From contig JAVMKO010000001.1 of NCBI GenBank assembly GCA_032164245.1, positions 17,087,603 through 17,151,602 of the forward strand: a stretch of 64,000 nt of DNA. Reading direction: 5' to 3'. The notes under the pieces are model-generated. The model searched no databases. It worked only from the letters and a program-made list of their open reading frames with translations, and was not told where the DNA came from. Positions 12,046 through 24,282 of this stretch are shown here, piece after piece; the stretch's first letter is position 1; each line of letters opens with the position of its first letter. The translations under genes were made by a program, and so were the position numbers. This stretch comes from Sternotherus odoratus. Taxonomy: Eukaryota; Chordata; Testudines; Kinosternidae.

Positions 12046-13222
12046 CCTTTGTCTTGCTTGTTTGCAGGGCTGTCTCTTATTTCTGTTTGTAGAGTGTCCA
12101 ACGGTCAGGGTCAGAGCATGGGTGATACAGCCTAAGGGTTAGCATCAGGCACAGGCCAACGGGCTGGGACCCAGGAGCCAATTACCAGGAATGAAGCTGG
12201 GTTGGAATGCCAGGAGATCAGAATAGAGAGAAAAACCAGAGGGAAGAAACAGGAAGCAGTTACTAAGAGTCAGGCCAAGTCAGGGTACCAGAAGTCAGGA
12301 TCAACAGGCAGTAACAGGCAAAACCGGGCAAGCAGCCCATGAAAGGGCGAAGCCCAGTTGTACAGACAACTTCCTGTTTCTTCCTCTGTCTTAAATAGGA
12401 ACTGTGATTAGAATAAGATTCCAATCAGAATCCTTGGAGCATAGGGGAGGGGCTTATGCCCCAAGCCCCTGTTGTTATCTGTGAGCTAGTGGGTGGAGGG
12501 ATGGAGCGTGATGACTCCCAGGTGTTCCAAAAACTTGGGGAGAAGTCTGCCACCAGCACGATCTCAGTTGGGGCCTCAAGAGGTACATCTCCACAGCCCA
12601 CAGCAGCAAGCCTCCTATATCTAGTCCAGATGGGCTAGCAGGGCTTGCATTAGTGCTCTAAAAATAGCTGTGTATACAGTGCTTTGAAGCTGTAGCTTGG
12701 ACTGGATTCTTGAACTCTGAAGCTCTGTTGACTTGGACCGTGAAGCTCATTGTGGTTGTCTAGGTAGACATAGACTCAGTGTCACTGAAATATAAATATT
12801 AACAGAAGTTAAGATGGAAATTATTTTTTGTTTAAAAAAAAATCTATCAGCATGATAAATGTTTATTTTCAAGTAATGGGTATGTTTTAATGTAATGGGA
12901 GGTACTTTTTTGTCCCTATACATTTCTCTCCCTTTCGGCATTATCCTGTATATGAAAATACAAAGGAGTTTTAATGCCTCAGGAGATTCTGCTCTCTGAC
13001 CCAACTAAAAATACAACCCCCCAGAACACTTGTAAGGAAGCCTGTTCTTGTGAGATTATGCCCAATTTTGAAGGCAAGAGAGATCTGTGGAGTTTGAATG
13101 AGGTTCAGATAAGACTGTTGTGTGCTGATCCAAATAGAACCTACAAAGCTGTATGTTTAACTGTAGGGTGTTTCTATGGAAACAGATGCTGCTTGGTGGG
13201 CGCTTGGTAAATAGGAGACAAA
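12046..13222. other. No recognised genes; possible unnamed repeat near 12.1-12.6 kb
   Basis: The stretch 12130-12640 is purine-rich and less AT-rich than its surroundings, with many CAGG and GGAAG words. It has the look of an old LTR fragment, but I cannot place ends or name it. The rest is featureless. Confidence 0.35.
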
Positions 13223-13459
13223 GGGTTGGTCTCCACTAGGGGGGGAGATTGACTGTAGATACACAATTTCAGCTACGGTAATAACGTAGCTGAAATCGGC
13301 GTCTCTACAGCCAACTTACCTTCCGTCCTCACGGCGGCGGCGGTTGGCAGTGCGGTCCCGTGTCTACTCCAGCTTGCGCCTTTTGGCGAGCTGGACTTCC
13401 GGAGTCGACGGGGGAGCTGCTGGCGATCGATGCTTCCCTGCCGTAGTGAGGACAAGCCC
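13223..13459. mobile_element. Harbinger-type MITE with internal hairpin
   Basis: The left end GGGTTGGTCTCCACTA pairs with the right end GTAGTGAGGACAAGCCC. These termini resemble those of the full Harbinger element at 30844 (GGGTATGTCTTCACTAC), so its transposase could in principle act on this relative. Inside, ATTTCAGCTACG (13266-13277) and its exact inverse (13285-13296) form a 12-bp hairpin. The interior is CpG-rich (CGACGG, GGCGGCGGCGG). I could not confirm a 3-bp target duplication. Confidence 0.75.
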
Positions 13460-13464
13460 CTAGA

Positions 13465-13650
13465 TTCTATTCCTGGGTCAGCCATGGGCTTTCTGTTTGC
13501 CATCGGGCGGCTTTTCTGTGCCTTGACTTCCCATTCTTTAAAATGAAGGTAATTATGCTAACTAGCTTAGGGAGTTTTTGTGGACTTAATTAAAGCTTGT
13601 AAAACACTTTGTATTCTCGGATGGAAGATGGTACTCAAGTGCAAATTATT
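13465..13650 (+). mobile_element. MIR-like SINE fragment
   Basis: GATTCTATTCCTGGGTCAGC, then TGCCTTGACTTCCCATTCTT and a tail with TTGTAAAACACTTTGTATTC follow the MIR order from core to 3' tail. It is diverged. Confidence 0.65.
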
Positions 13651-13684
13651 ATTTTATTTATAATACACTTGTTTTCATGTCCAG

Positions 13685-14090
13685 AGTTCAAAAAAGGTGT
13701 TGAAATATTGGCAAGGGTTCAGAAAAACCATAATAATTCAAGGTCTGGAAAACGTGCCTTTTATTGAGAGACTTAGAAAGTTCAATGTCTTTAGTTTTAT
13801 CGAGAGAAGATTAAGAGGTTCCTTGATCAATGTTTACAAGTACCTTCATGGGGAAGAGATTTCTGATTACAGACCGCTCTTAAATCTGGTAGAAAAGCCC
13901 ATAATGATTCCAGTGGTTTGGAAGATGAAGCTAGACATATTCAGACAAGAAATAAAGTGCAAATTTTTAACAGTGGGGATAATTAACAATTGGAACAACT
14001 TACCCAAGGTTGGGGTGAAGTCTCAATCACTTGAAGGTGAGCTGAGATGCAGATACAACAATATTAACTCTGCAAAACAAAAAGCAGAAT
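13685..14090 (+). mobile_element. CR1 LINE fragment: region after the reverse transcriptase domain
   Basis: An open frame reads GLENVPFIERLRKF, RRLRGSLINVYKYLHGEE and NNWNNLPK in order. These match the conserved segment downstream of CR1-type reverse transcriptases (GL..L.YEERL..L, RR.RGDLI.VYK...G, WN.LP). The frame stays open to about 14167, but the sequence after roughly 14040 no longer resembles CR1. It is a truncated, inactive copy; the length of the open frame looks accidental. Confidence 0.75.
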
Positions 14091-15540
14091 TTCTGCAATT
14101 AGTCAAAGAACATTTTCAACAGCATGCCTGCCACTCATTAGAACACGAACAAACTAAAAAGCAGTAAAAACAATATAGGAAACAGAACTGGAGTATTTTG
14201 CAACCAGGCAAGGGAGAGAATTATTTTAAAGTTTATTTTCCATGTACTCCTTTTGTAGACTTCACTGGGATGCGAGGGTATCTCTTGCTCACAATAGCAC
14301 ATGACTGGGTGACAAGGGTGGTACTCAGAACTGCCAATATTTAAGATCAGATCAGATGAGTCACTACTAAAAATGGGCTTGAAGTCACTGGACCTGAGCA
14401 CCTCTGTATCTTGGAAAAGTTCAACTATAGATCTGGATCTAAACTTCTTGGCTTCATTTCTGTTCTTTAGTGGGCGGTATTTAGGATATTAATCTGAAAA
14501 AAACATGTTCTTTTCTATGATCCTCTTGTTACAGAGCTTTCTGTTTTCAGAGATAGTCTATAAATTGTTACATATTGTGTATCCTATGGAAAGAGGTTAT
14601 ATTTAGGTTTAGTACTTTTTCTTTTAGTTCAATAAATGGAGTATAATGGAATGAAAATACGCCTATGCCAGGAATTTACCTTTATTGTGCTTTTATTACA
14701 TTAGCCAGCAGTAATCAGCTACGAATAGGCACCTTATCTTTTCCACTTAGCTAGTTTCATTAATATTAATGTTTAGAGGTGAATTGAGGATTTTGATAAT
14801 TACATACCCACTTTAAACCTTCTTGCTCTCAGTTCTACTAATTGCTTTTGGTTGCCAATTCACGTTTCTGAATAGTGAGATTATGCTTTGGGATCAGAAG
14901 TCAAAGAAGAGACTTTTCACTGTCAGAAGAAGGCTTTGATGATAACCTCTTCTTCTAAACAATATATTGTATATTTGTAAAGTCTATGCAATATATTTTA
15001 ATATAGCCAAGGAAAGTAGTGTAACGTTGCTATCAGTGGTTTGTTCTTTGTGTCACATCTCTTTGTAGAATGTTGCAAATGTTATACATCCTATTTACTG
15101 TAAATATAACTTGAGCATTGAGGATGTGATATAGAGATTTTTTTCCTTCCATTAATAGTTTACTCTTCTCCTTCACTGCTTTCTCAAATGGTATTTTACA
15201 AGGACTATTCTTCCATAAAAATAACAGTTGCACGGACTTTCAATACTTATGAAGAATGCTAGATTAAGCACACTGAAAATTGAACAGGTACAATTGTAAT
15301 TTCCACTCCACATACTGACCTGCTAGTCTGTCTTGGCTCCTACCTTGTAAAGGACACCACCAAGGAATGAACACATACTTCAGTATACATTCCTATTTAT
15401 TCCTTGGCTTTTCTGCAATATCTAAGCTACTAACAGTTATGATATTTTCGGGGGTGAGGTAACTATGCACTGAGACCGAGAACACTACACACATTTCACA
15501 CAACTCCCAAAGAGCCACTAGTTGATAATGTCTCTTCAGC
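14091..15540. other. No recognised genes
   Basis: AT-rich DNA without identified elements. Confidence 0.5.
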
Positions 15541-15575
15541 TCTACCAGTGTGGGCTTATTACCCACACTGGTAGA
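15541..15575. repeat. Perfect 14-bp hairpin
   Basis: TCTACCAGTGTGGG (15541-15554) and its exact reverse complement (15562-15575) flank a 7-base loop. A related phrase, GGTTTATTACCCATTG, follows about 15 bases later. Confidence 0.85.
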
Positions 15576-15946
15576 AAGCAATAGGGAAAGGTTTATTACC
15601 CATTGCCTTCCTTCTAAACCAGCCCACAACCCATATGGAATATTCTGAGGCACGCATATTACTGTGAAGTAGTTGATGAAGACAAGAGAGACCTTCCTCC
15701 TAATATCCATCTTGTCTCTTTGCAGTGCACATTGTTTATGCTTGGGTGGAGCATTAAAGGATTTTTACCTTTTGTGATTTAAAAATAATAATAATGAAGA
15801 TTTCATCCTGAGGTTTAAAACCTGGCCCCAACCTTGCAGGTGTTGAACTTTCAAAATCGACCAACTTTCTAGACCTGTGGTGCCAATGCAACATTGATCG
15901 GGGAAAAATCCTAAGTGTAAATTCTCCTGAACTCCATGCTGTAGAC

Positions 15947-16497
15947 CAGAGGTGGGCAAACTTTTTGGAATGAGGGCTGCATTGGGATTCCAAAATTGTA
16001 CGATGGCCGGTTAGGGGCGGCAGTGCCTCCCCAAGCAACCAGGCATAGCACGGTCCCTGCCCCCTATCCAACTCCCCCCACCCGATTCTTGCCCCCTGAC
16101 GGCCCTTCCAGGACTCTTGCCCCCATTTAACCCAGTTTCGTGCCTTCTGACCTCCCCGACATCTATCCACACCCCCGCCCCATGACCACCACCCCGAACT
16201 CCCCTGCCCTCTATCCAAACTCCCTCCCTCGCTCCCTGTTCCCTTACCACGCTGACTTGCGCACAGGTGACTGGTGGAGCGGGGTCAGCTTGTGGCTCTG
16301 AAGCTGCGCTGCCTGGCAAGAGCTCGCAGCCCCACCACCCAGAGCCTTGTGCCAGCAGTGCAGTAAGCTGAGGCTGTGGGGGAGGGAAACAACAGGGAAG
16401 GGGTCGGGGGTTGCCTCCCCGACCGGGAGTTTAGGGGCCGGGCAGGAGGGTCCTGTGGGCTGGATGTGGCCCATGGGCCATAGTTTGCCCACCTCTG
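15947..16497. mobile_element. Non-autonomous hAT-type transposon
   Basis: Ends are CAGAGGTGGGCAAACTTT and, inverted, AGTTTGCCCACCTCTG. The flanking octamers CTGTAGAC (15939-15946) and TTATAGAT (16498-16505) look like a decayed 8-bp duplication with central TA. The 551-bp body is C-rich on one half and G-rich on the other and encodes nothing convincing. Long frames here are composition artefacts. Confidence 0.85.
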
Positions 16498-16505
16498 TTA
16501 TAGAT

Positions 16506-18369
16506 GAAAGGGCTGAGTCTCACCTTACTTAACCCATTGTTACTCCATTACAGATCTTACACCATGTGAAGTCACATTCACAGGCTGTCAGTCCCCCATT
16601 TTCAATCTGTATTATCCTCTTCTACCATAATTTTGAGTGTACTGTTAGTGTAACTACAATTGCATCCAGGAAAACAGAAGGGTTCAGAGGAATTTCACAG
16701 ATGTTAGAGGCTTCAATTATTTTTTGGTATGTAAAATGCTCCCTAATCATTTAAATATCTGAAGGAATTTGACCCCGTGTATTGCTAACTGATGATAAAA
16801 ACTTGAATGAATTATTCTGCTTAAGCTTTTAATTTGGCAAGCTTCAATTTTTTGCCATCTTCTCAAACCACGTATAGTTGTTAACACTAACACCTTATAA
16901 ATAGAGCTTCCAATATTTTTCTCTAATTTATTTTTAGCTATTTTGGTCTCCCGTTGAACACATACACATCTTTCATACCTCAAAAATTGATAATACATCA
17001 GTTGATTTCTCACTGAATTTGTCATGCTGTCAATCTCTGTATCCCCGTGAACCCATGCCAAGCTGGGTTTTTCTTTGTGGGGACTTGAATATTTCATATA
17101 GCACTTCATGTACTTAGAACTGAAAAGCAGCAAAGACTTAGGAAATATAATTACTCTTACACCATCCTATTTATGGACATTAATAAGTAGCAGATGGACT
17201 AATTCTCCACCTGCTCATTTTAGCATCCAGCTGTTTCAATGATAATTATAAATTACCAGCAGGGGAACATCACACACAGATTCAAAAGTGTAAACTCCAT
17301 TAAGGTTTAGACCAAAGAAATAATGAAGCAAATCCAAAATGTTTGTCCCAGTCATTGCAGGAAGTAAGACAGGACATAAAGATTGTGGTTTAACTATGCT
17401 AGCCTGCAACTTTATTAAGTAACACATCAGGGAACTATCTAGCAATGGCTTTGTCCAGTGAAGGCCATCCTTCCTAGAGAAATCTATTCCACCTGGTAGA
17501 GGGTTGCCATCATCCTCCCACCCTGTTCACCTGGTCCCAGTTCTGCTGCTGAGACCCCACTACCCTCCCTCTTTCTGAGGGTTAAGATAATAGGAAAAGT
17601 GGGTTTTCTCCTTGCTGTATTGGGCATTGGGAACCCTAATCTCATTTCCTACCTTCTTTAGGAGTTGCTTTCTTCAGATCTGTTTTTAAATCCTCACATG
17701 TCAGGGAACCAGATCCCCTTGTAAATGATTACCTGCATTTGGCACCTGCCACTAGGAGTCACCAGTAATTTACTTGGCTGCCTCCCGCCACTCCTCTTTG
17801 ATTTCCAGGTAGAGTCCTTTCCTAAAAGCAACCAGAACCGTATCTAATCCCCAGTCAGAGATGTGTACAACTTCTTCCTTCAATAACTCAGATATTGGAT
17901 ATGTAATACCATGATAGGCAATCACCAACCTTTCTCATTCACTTAATTTAAGCTATGAGTCAATATACCCCTCTTCTGGTCATGACTTTCCCTTGCCAAA
18001 TCCTCTGTAGTGGCACCTCAGGTCTCATTAGAAAGTTTGGACCAAGGAAACAATCAAACAAAGCCAAAATGCTCTATGTTCCTCATCAGCACTTTGTTTT
18101 CCTGTTGCAGTATATTATTGTGCAAGGAAGGATGGTTGTGTGGTTGTCTTCTTTTGAATGGCAAGAGAGGTGATTAGCAGTGTTTAAATAATCAAGTCCA
18201 GATTAATGAGACAGTGAGTAGCATTGGAAGTGGCTTAGTGTAAGTCTGAGATGCCACTGGCAAAGCATCAGAAGCAGGTACAGATTTAATAAGTGATCCA
18301 TAGTTGGCACTGGTGTCTTCTGCAGTATATGCAATCAAGTTTGCTTTGTGGAAATTCTAGTGTAGGTGG
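16506..18369. other. No recognised genes
   Basis: About 1.9 kb without an identifiable element. The frame on the - strand near 16747-17133 shows no known domain. Confidence 0.5.
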
Positions 18370-18520
18370 GTCTAGCATGGGAATCAAAACTCAGAGATCT
18401 GGGTTCTACCACAGACTTCAGAGTGACTTTGGGCAAACTTTTCTACATGTTCTATGTCTCCGTTCTCCCATCTGTACATTTGGGATAATAATATCACTAT
18501 TGTGAGATTAATGCCTATAT
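18370..18520 (+). mobile_element. MIR-like SINE fragment
   Basis: CTCAGAGATCTGGGTTCTAC, CAGAGTGACTTTGGGCAAAC and CCCATCTGTACATTTGGGAT reproduce the MIR core and tail order. Confidence 0.8.
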
Positions 18521-18795
18521 GATGCTTGGAGATACATAGTTGGAAGGCAATATATAAGCTAAACATATCTTCCAAATGAAGATGTAAACATAGCTTAAGT
18601 TTTATATATTGCACTCTTTGAAGTATATGAGGCCTCATTTTCAGATGTTTTGGCCACTTGCAGCTTCCATTGACTTATTTGGAATGGTGTTCCACAACTT
18701 TGCAAATCAAATTAATAAAATGTGCTTTAGTGGTCCCTATTAAAATGTCATATTCACCAATTTATTCTGACACTAGAAAATAATATCAATGTCTC

Positions 18796-19561
18796 TGTCA
18801 TAAATATAAAGTAGCCTAGAATTACTGTTTACCTGTAAAGGGTTAAGCTAGGGTAACCTGAGAGGAGGATAGGGACCAATAGGAACCAGAGATGCTAATC
18901 AACCTCGGAGACAAAGGGAGTTTTCCTTTTGGTTTATCTCTCTCGCTCTGTTCTCTCTGGCTATGGGTTGAACCACACCTATGTCTTTTACTCTACCTAT
19001 CTATAAGCTTCTAACAAGTCAAGTTCAGCAGTAAGTGAATTGTATGCTTGAACTGTATCACTTGATAATTGATCCACTGTGTTCCTTATACTGTTAAGAT
19101 TTAGCAGAGGGAGAATCCCTAGGGAGGGGATCAGTGATGCTGTGTGATGCAAGTGGGTTTTTTAATATTGATTTCTGTACATTCCTTCTTTTTTCTTTAA
19201 TTAAAATCTTTCTTTTAAGACTCTGACTGCTTGTTTCCAGTGGTAGATACTGGTTTGGATCAGGCAAGTCTCACAGAGAAAGTGAGGGGGTTTTCTTTGC
19301 TTTCTCAAGCCTCTCCCAGGTAAAGGGAGGAGGTTTGGGGGGTGTTAAAGGAGTGGTTCCAATTTACCCAAACCCATTGTTCTGTGGGCTTAAATTGGTA
19401 GTGGCAGCTGCTGTACCAAGTCCAGACACAGGAGAAGTTTGTGTTCTGGGGAAAAAGTTTTAACCTGAGCTGGTAAAATAAGCTTGGGGGGTTATTTCTT
19501 TTTTTCACACGGGTCCCCACATCTTTACCCTAGAGTTCAGAGTGGGGAGGCAATCCTGACA
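18796..19561 (+). mobile_element. Solo LTR, copy B, with exact 5-bp target duplication
   Basis: The 766-bp element starts TGTCATAAATATAAAG and ends CAATCCTGACA, so it has canonical TG...CA ends. It is flanked by GTCTC on both sides (18791-18795 and 19562-19566). An ATTAAA signal lies near 19200 in the LTR orientation. No gag, pol or env adjoins it, so it is a solo LTR. It is the same family as 7624-8386, in the opposite orientation, and both copies carry the same pentamer target duplication when read on the LTR strand. Confidence 0.92.
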
Positions 19562-19566
19562 GTCTC

Positions 19567-20639
19567 AGATACCATTGTGCTGTAACTCCTCGGTAAAGGC
19601 TGACTTTAACATTGGACTTTAGGATGAGGATTTGTTCTTTACATGCATTAATGAATTATAGTTCACAACACTTTGTGAGGTAGGGAAGTGGCATTGTATC
19701 AATTTTATATTCATACTTTGTGATTATAATCCCATCCTAGGGACATGTCTCTTACTTGTCTGTAAAACACCATGCATGAAGTAGTATGTTAATAATTTTA
19801 CAGATGCATAAATTGTGGTTAGCAATTGACTCAGCATCTGAAATACAAGAAGAAACATCCCCTCTGTATAGTGAGTGCATTGTAAGTGTATTTTAGTCTT
19901 GTGAAACTAATTTTTTTAATTAACACAAGAGGGTGTGTCAAGTTAACTGCAGCTTTCTTGCATTCTATTTTTGTGTGGGTCTAAAGTCAGGTGGTAGGTA
20001 TTTCATCAGGTTTATCCTTTCATAATAGAAAATAATCTGCCTTATTTTTGCTCAGGCAGTGCATTGCAGGGGAAAGATTTCTATTAGATATGGTAATCCC
20101 TGATTAAACAGAGATCTGTATTATAGCAACTGTTCAAAATTCAGGTATTGTCTGAGTCACAGTGCCTTCCCAGCGATCAAAGCTATGCATTTCTCAGGAT
20201 GTCCTCCTCTGCCTGTGTTAAACTCAGCAAATGTGTAATGCCATCCAGATTGATTTCTGAGGTTGATATAGAAATTGTTACATGCATCTAGGTTAGGTTG
20301 AGGGGGGAGGGGGAAGACGTTCTCCATTGAAAAACGTTAAAAGATGTATTTTTAGAATGGGTTAAAAAGGCTGTGGAAGGAAAGTCTGGAGGCATTGTAT
20401 TCTGCTGTATCTATGGAGTTTTTGAGATGGATAATGCTATGGCTGATAAAATGCAAAGAAAAGACCTTGTTGATTTAATACAAATGAGACCAATAGGGAC
20501 AAAATAGGGAGCTAAACAGGAAAAAATTATAAAACTTTGCAGCTAGCATGTTTCAGTAACACAGACAATGTTATCTGGGGTTTCATTTATTGATTTTTAT
20601 GGTATCAGAGTATAATGCAGACAGACTCTGGTTGATGGT
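19567..20639. other. No recognised genes
   Basis: AT-rich DNA; no supported feature. Confidence 0.5.
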
Positions 20640-20830
20640 GGGCGGGATTGAACCCCCGGGGCCTCTAGAGTTTAGTGCATGAGTTAAAAGCTGACAGGCT
20701 GCTAGCAAAGGCTGTAGAGCACACTCATTTTTTCTCTCTTTCTCTCAGTGCTCTTGGTGTCACTAGAGAACCAGAACACCACCCACAGAAGGTGCATGGG
20801 TTATGAGACCACACCTCCAACATAGTGTAA
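20640..20830 (-). mobile_element. tRNA-related SINE (candidate)
   Basis: On the - strand the element contains GTCAGCTTTTAACTCATG and, about 35 bases on, GGGGGTTCAATCCCGCC. The second is a good polymerase III B box and the first resembles the anticodon arm of a lysine tRNA. Upstream lies TCTAGTGACACCAAGAGC, which has a relative at 46600-46740. Turtles carry abundant tRNA-derived SINEs, which fits. It does not fold as a complete tRNA, so it is not called as a tRNA gene. Confidence 0.6.
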
Positions 20831-22297
20831 ATTAGTTATCTGAAAGTATTGGGACCGGTCTGGTAAAGTGACTTCCATTTTTATCAAAGTCCATGGGAAT
20901 TCAGTGTCCCTCAAAAGTGGGGTTAAAGAGCTATTAGGACTTGCTCCTGTAATGTGATGAGAATCTCCTGTAAATTACTAAATATTTTACCTGCAGTTGG
21001 AGTCTAGGGGGCCCATCACCTCACTGCACCTAGAGTACTCTTTTCACTCCACACTCCTGACCCCAAAACCATCCTCCAACTTTCTATCAGGGTCAGCAAC
21101 CATGTTTTCAGTTGCTCCTTTTCTCTCCCTGTGTCTCTCTTCCTCACCCCCAACCCTGTCTGTCTTGTCTCTTCTCAGTTTTTTAGTTCTGCCTCTGTCC
21201 CCCCTTCTTGCCCAAACACAATCATACACCTAAAACAATACTCAGCATAAACTCCTGGGTGTGTTCACACACTCCATTTGACCTAGGTGGGACTTATGCT
21301 TAGTTATGTTAATTGAAGAGTGAGTTACACTCGTCAGTCTCAATCACATAACAAGGTTTCACCCAGCTCATAACAGTACTATGGTCATTCTTGGTGGGGC
21401 CTAACTCTAATAGCACTTAATAACTAGCTGCCTCTACTTTTTGTACCACAACCAAAAAATGTATCTGTGTAATGTAATTGCAATGAAATTAAGATGCCAG
21501 CAGCTCAAAGCTGTCTGCTGTAGCATGTTATCTAACTCCCTGGGAGATAGCACTAGAGAGTCAACCATTAATTCAAAACAATGATGTTTGATGGTTGTAC
21601 TCTAGTTTTCTTGTATCTTTGACTGTCCCTTGGCTCTCTTGTTCTGCTTGGTTTAGAGGACTCTAATTAGAATGGTTTCCTCCAGTGTATTTTCTCAGAG
21701 GAATGTCAAAAGTATTATTTGAGAACACATTTTTGCCTTTACAGTCTATGGATCTGCAAGCACGTTTGTGCTTTTTTTTCTTTGGTGTATTGCCCAGTTT
21801 TAATTGTTAATAAATTGAGGTGAACAGGTCTATACCAAAAGTGGCTATATGCACAAGAATTAACAGATTACATTTACCATACACTTGTCTTGGTTGCTTT
21901 GGCTTGAATCCCATAGTAAGACGAGCACTAAGTTGCATACATGCGAGGTCAGTCACTCCAACAAGGGGCTGGATCCTTCAAGTTGCTGACTGTCTTCAGC
22001 TCCCACTGAAGTCCATGTTGAAGGTACTCTGTGCTTCAGCACTTGGGCAGATCGGGCCTCAAAATAGCATGGGATTTCTTTACGCAGGTATATTATACAA
22101 CAAAATAACAAGCAACTGGGAATTATGGGGCTGTTTTTCAAAGATTGGTTAACCATGTGTGCAAAGCTAAGTGGGCTATCACCTGGCATTTTTCCACTTC
22201 AACTCATACCACACTCTCCTTTTGCTGTTTCTTTCCCATTCTCCTCTCCTCTTGCTGCCTTCTCCCCTTTCATCCTCTTACAGATGGCTAGATGGCT
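20831..22297. other. No recognised genes
   Basis: C/T-rich near 21000-21230, otherwise AT-rich; no supported element or coding frame. Confidence 0.5.
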
Positions 22298-22305
22298 GTC
22301 TAGAT

Positions 22306-22545
22306 CAGTGGTCTTCAAAGTGGGGTGCGCGCATCCCCGGGGGTACGCGAGACCCCTGCACCGCTGCTGATCCAGCACGGGAGACTGCCGAACTCAAACT
22401 CAAACTATTTTTGTACCGCCAAAATGCTGCTGCAGAAAACAGAAGCTTTCTGTTCGGCGGCATTTTGGTAGACATATCCCGGGGGCCCTGAGCTGACGTC
22501 GCACCGCGGAAAGGGGCCGTAGCCAAAAAACTTTGAGGACCACTG
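22306..22545. mobile_element. Non-autonomous hAT-type transposon
   Basis: Ends CAGTGGTCTTCAAAGT and, inverted, ACTTTGAGGACCACTG bound a 240-bp CpG-rich body. The flanks GTCTAGAT (22298-22305) and CTCTAGAT (22546-22553) form an 8-bp duplication with one mismatch and a TA at its centre. No transposase is encoded. Confidence 0.92.
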
Positions 22546-22553
22546 CTCTAGAT

Positions 22554-23192
22554 AATCCTTTTCTGGCATATGGGGAGGCAGTGTCTAGCTATTGTCTAGT
22601 TCTTCATCATAGCAATTTACAGACTATACTGTTATAAATCATGAAGGTTAGGTCCAGAGAGCATGAAGTACTGGATATTGTAAGAGAGTGTGTTCTTGCT
22701 TTGGTAACTGATTTACTCATTAGTATTGTCTACTCATTAATATTTAGTTTTTGTGGGATATATGAAAGTGCCTTCATAATTTTTATGTTGTTTTCACCTC
22801 TTCATTATCTTACATGCACTGGTAGAGTCCAGATTGTAAATGTCAGTTATACTTTTGAGCTCCAGGCAGAGTTGAAACTTATTTGCCTGGCTTTATTCTT
22901 CAGTGGTGTCTAAAGCACTGTAGTTGATATCAAAAGAGCTCTAAAAATAGCATTTCTTGCAAACTTTTTGCTAGCCAGATTTCTCTTACAGTCAGAGTTG
23001 AGTAAACTGTGGTCAATGACAACATGTGGGCTGTCTCCTGTACAAAGCAACCTCATGACCTTAACACAGTTTCCTTCTGTCAATAGTTAACACTTCTTGC
23101 ATCAGAGAAGGAAGCACTCTAGTAAGTGAAGATGCAGTACTTCCTCTTCCCTTGTTGGCATGATATCCATCTGGGTCTCTTGCAACAGATCA
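22554..23192. other. No recognised genes
   Basis: AT-rich DNA; nothing identified. Confidence 0.5.
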
Positions 23193-23200
23193 GTTAGTAT

Positions 23201-23324
23201 TAGGGTGACCAGCCAGCAAATGTGAAAAATCAAGATGGGAGGTGGGGGGTAATAGAAGCCTATATTAGAAAAAGACCCCAAAATCGGGACTGTCCCTATA
23301 AAATCAGGACATCTGGTCACCTTA
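23201..23324. mobile_element. Short hAT-type MITE with exact 8-bp duplication
   Basis: A 124-bp element from TAGGGTGACCAG to CTGGTCACCTTA is flanked on both sides by GTTAGTAT (23193-23200 and 23325-23332). Internally it has AAAATCGGGACTGTCCCTAT. Its ends and target duplication differ from the CAGTGGT group, so it belongs to another hAT lineage. Confidence 0.9.
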
Positions 23325-23332
23325 GTTAGTAT

Positions 23333-23723
23333 CAACAAGGTGAAAATGTGGATGAAGGGACTGAGAGAAGGGAAATGCAAATGAGAGGATTAGAATCAAT
23401 GGAAAGGAAAGGGAAGCAATAGAGACAGAGAAAGAAGAAAGGGTGAAAAATAATAGGGCAGGATGGAAAAGATACGATAGGTGTGATGGTATCTAATTAA
23501 AATATAACCATGCAAATCATTATTGCTATCACTGTTATATAATTGAAATGAAAATGGCCAGAAAAGGGTTAAACAGCTTGCAGGCTGAATGACCCAAAGG
23601 CAACCTTTAAAGTCATGTTAGTAAGTATGTGAATGGTAATGAGGGCCATTCAATGCTAGATAGGCTAAAACTTTGAAATGGGCAAACCTCTGTTGTTAGA
23701 AGTTAGCAGTGATGCTAATTGTA
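23333..23723. other. No recognised genes
   Basis: Purine-rich near 23400-23480, otherwise featureless. Confidence 0.5.
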
Positions 23724-23725
23724 TA

Positions 23726-24012
23726 CAGTAGACTCTGGATTATTCAGGATGTGGATTAACCAGGATTTCAAAAAAAAATAAAAATGTAACTCTCAGGGCA
23801 GGCTCTGACTTTGTTGCCACCCTAAACACACAAAAAAAACAACCCCACCAGGGCGCAGGGCAGCCAGTGAACCAACATCCCCTCCCCCTGGCACAGGGTG
23901 GCTGGTGAACCAAGCCCTGCCTCCCCATATTTCTTATGGATAGTGATTATCCAGGATTTTCTTAACCAGGAGTATTTTTCCCCTATCATCCTGGATAATC
24001 GAGAGTCTACAG
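23726..24012. mobile_element. Tigger-type (Tc1/mariner superfamily) MITE
   Basis: The left end CAGTAGACTCTGGATTATTC and the right end (inverted: CTGTAGACTCTCGATTATCC) are long, near-matching inverted repeats next to TA dinucleotides (23724-23725 and 24013-24014). TA duplications and long termini with GATTATCC-like words fit pogo/Tigger elements. Related GATTATCCAGGAT words repeat inside. No transposase frame. Confidence 0.75.
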
Positions 24013-24282
24013 TATGTATATTCATAAATGTTAGTCATGTAAACAGACAGTTCCTGGCTGTCACTATAGCTAGTAATTCAACCAAATGAATCTTGGGTGA
24101 AATAATGTCATTGTCTGTACACTGTACACTCCTCACTTAAAGTTGTCGTGGTTAACGTTGTTTCGTTGTTATGTTGCTGATCAATGAGGGAACAAGCTCA
24201 TTTAAAGTTATTCAATGCACCCTTCTAAGGTCGTTTGGCAGCTGCCTGCTTTGTCCACTGCCTGCAGGAAGAGCAGCTAGTT

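Noticed and set aside
13697..14167. A host gene encoding 156 aa
   Set aside because: The first two thirds match the conserved region after CR1 reverse transcriptases. The open length is fortuitous.
20640..20830. A functional tRNA gene
   Set aside because: There is a B box and an anticodon-arm-like stretch, but no complete cloverleaf. A related copy elsewhere lacks the B box, so a SINE is more likely.
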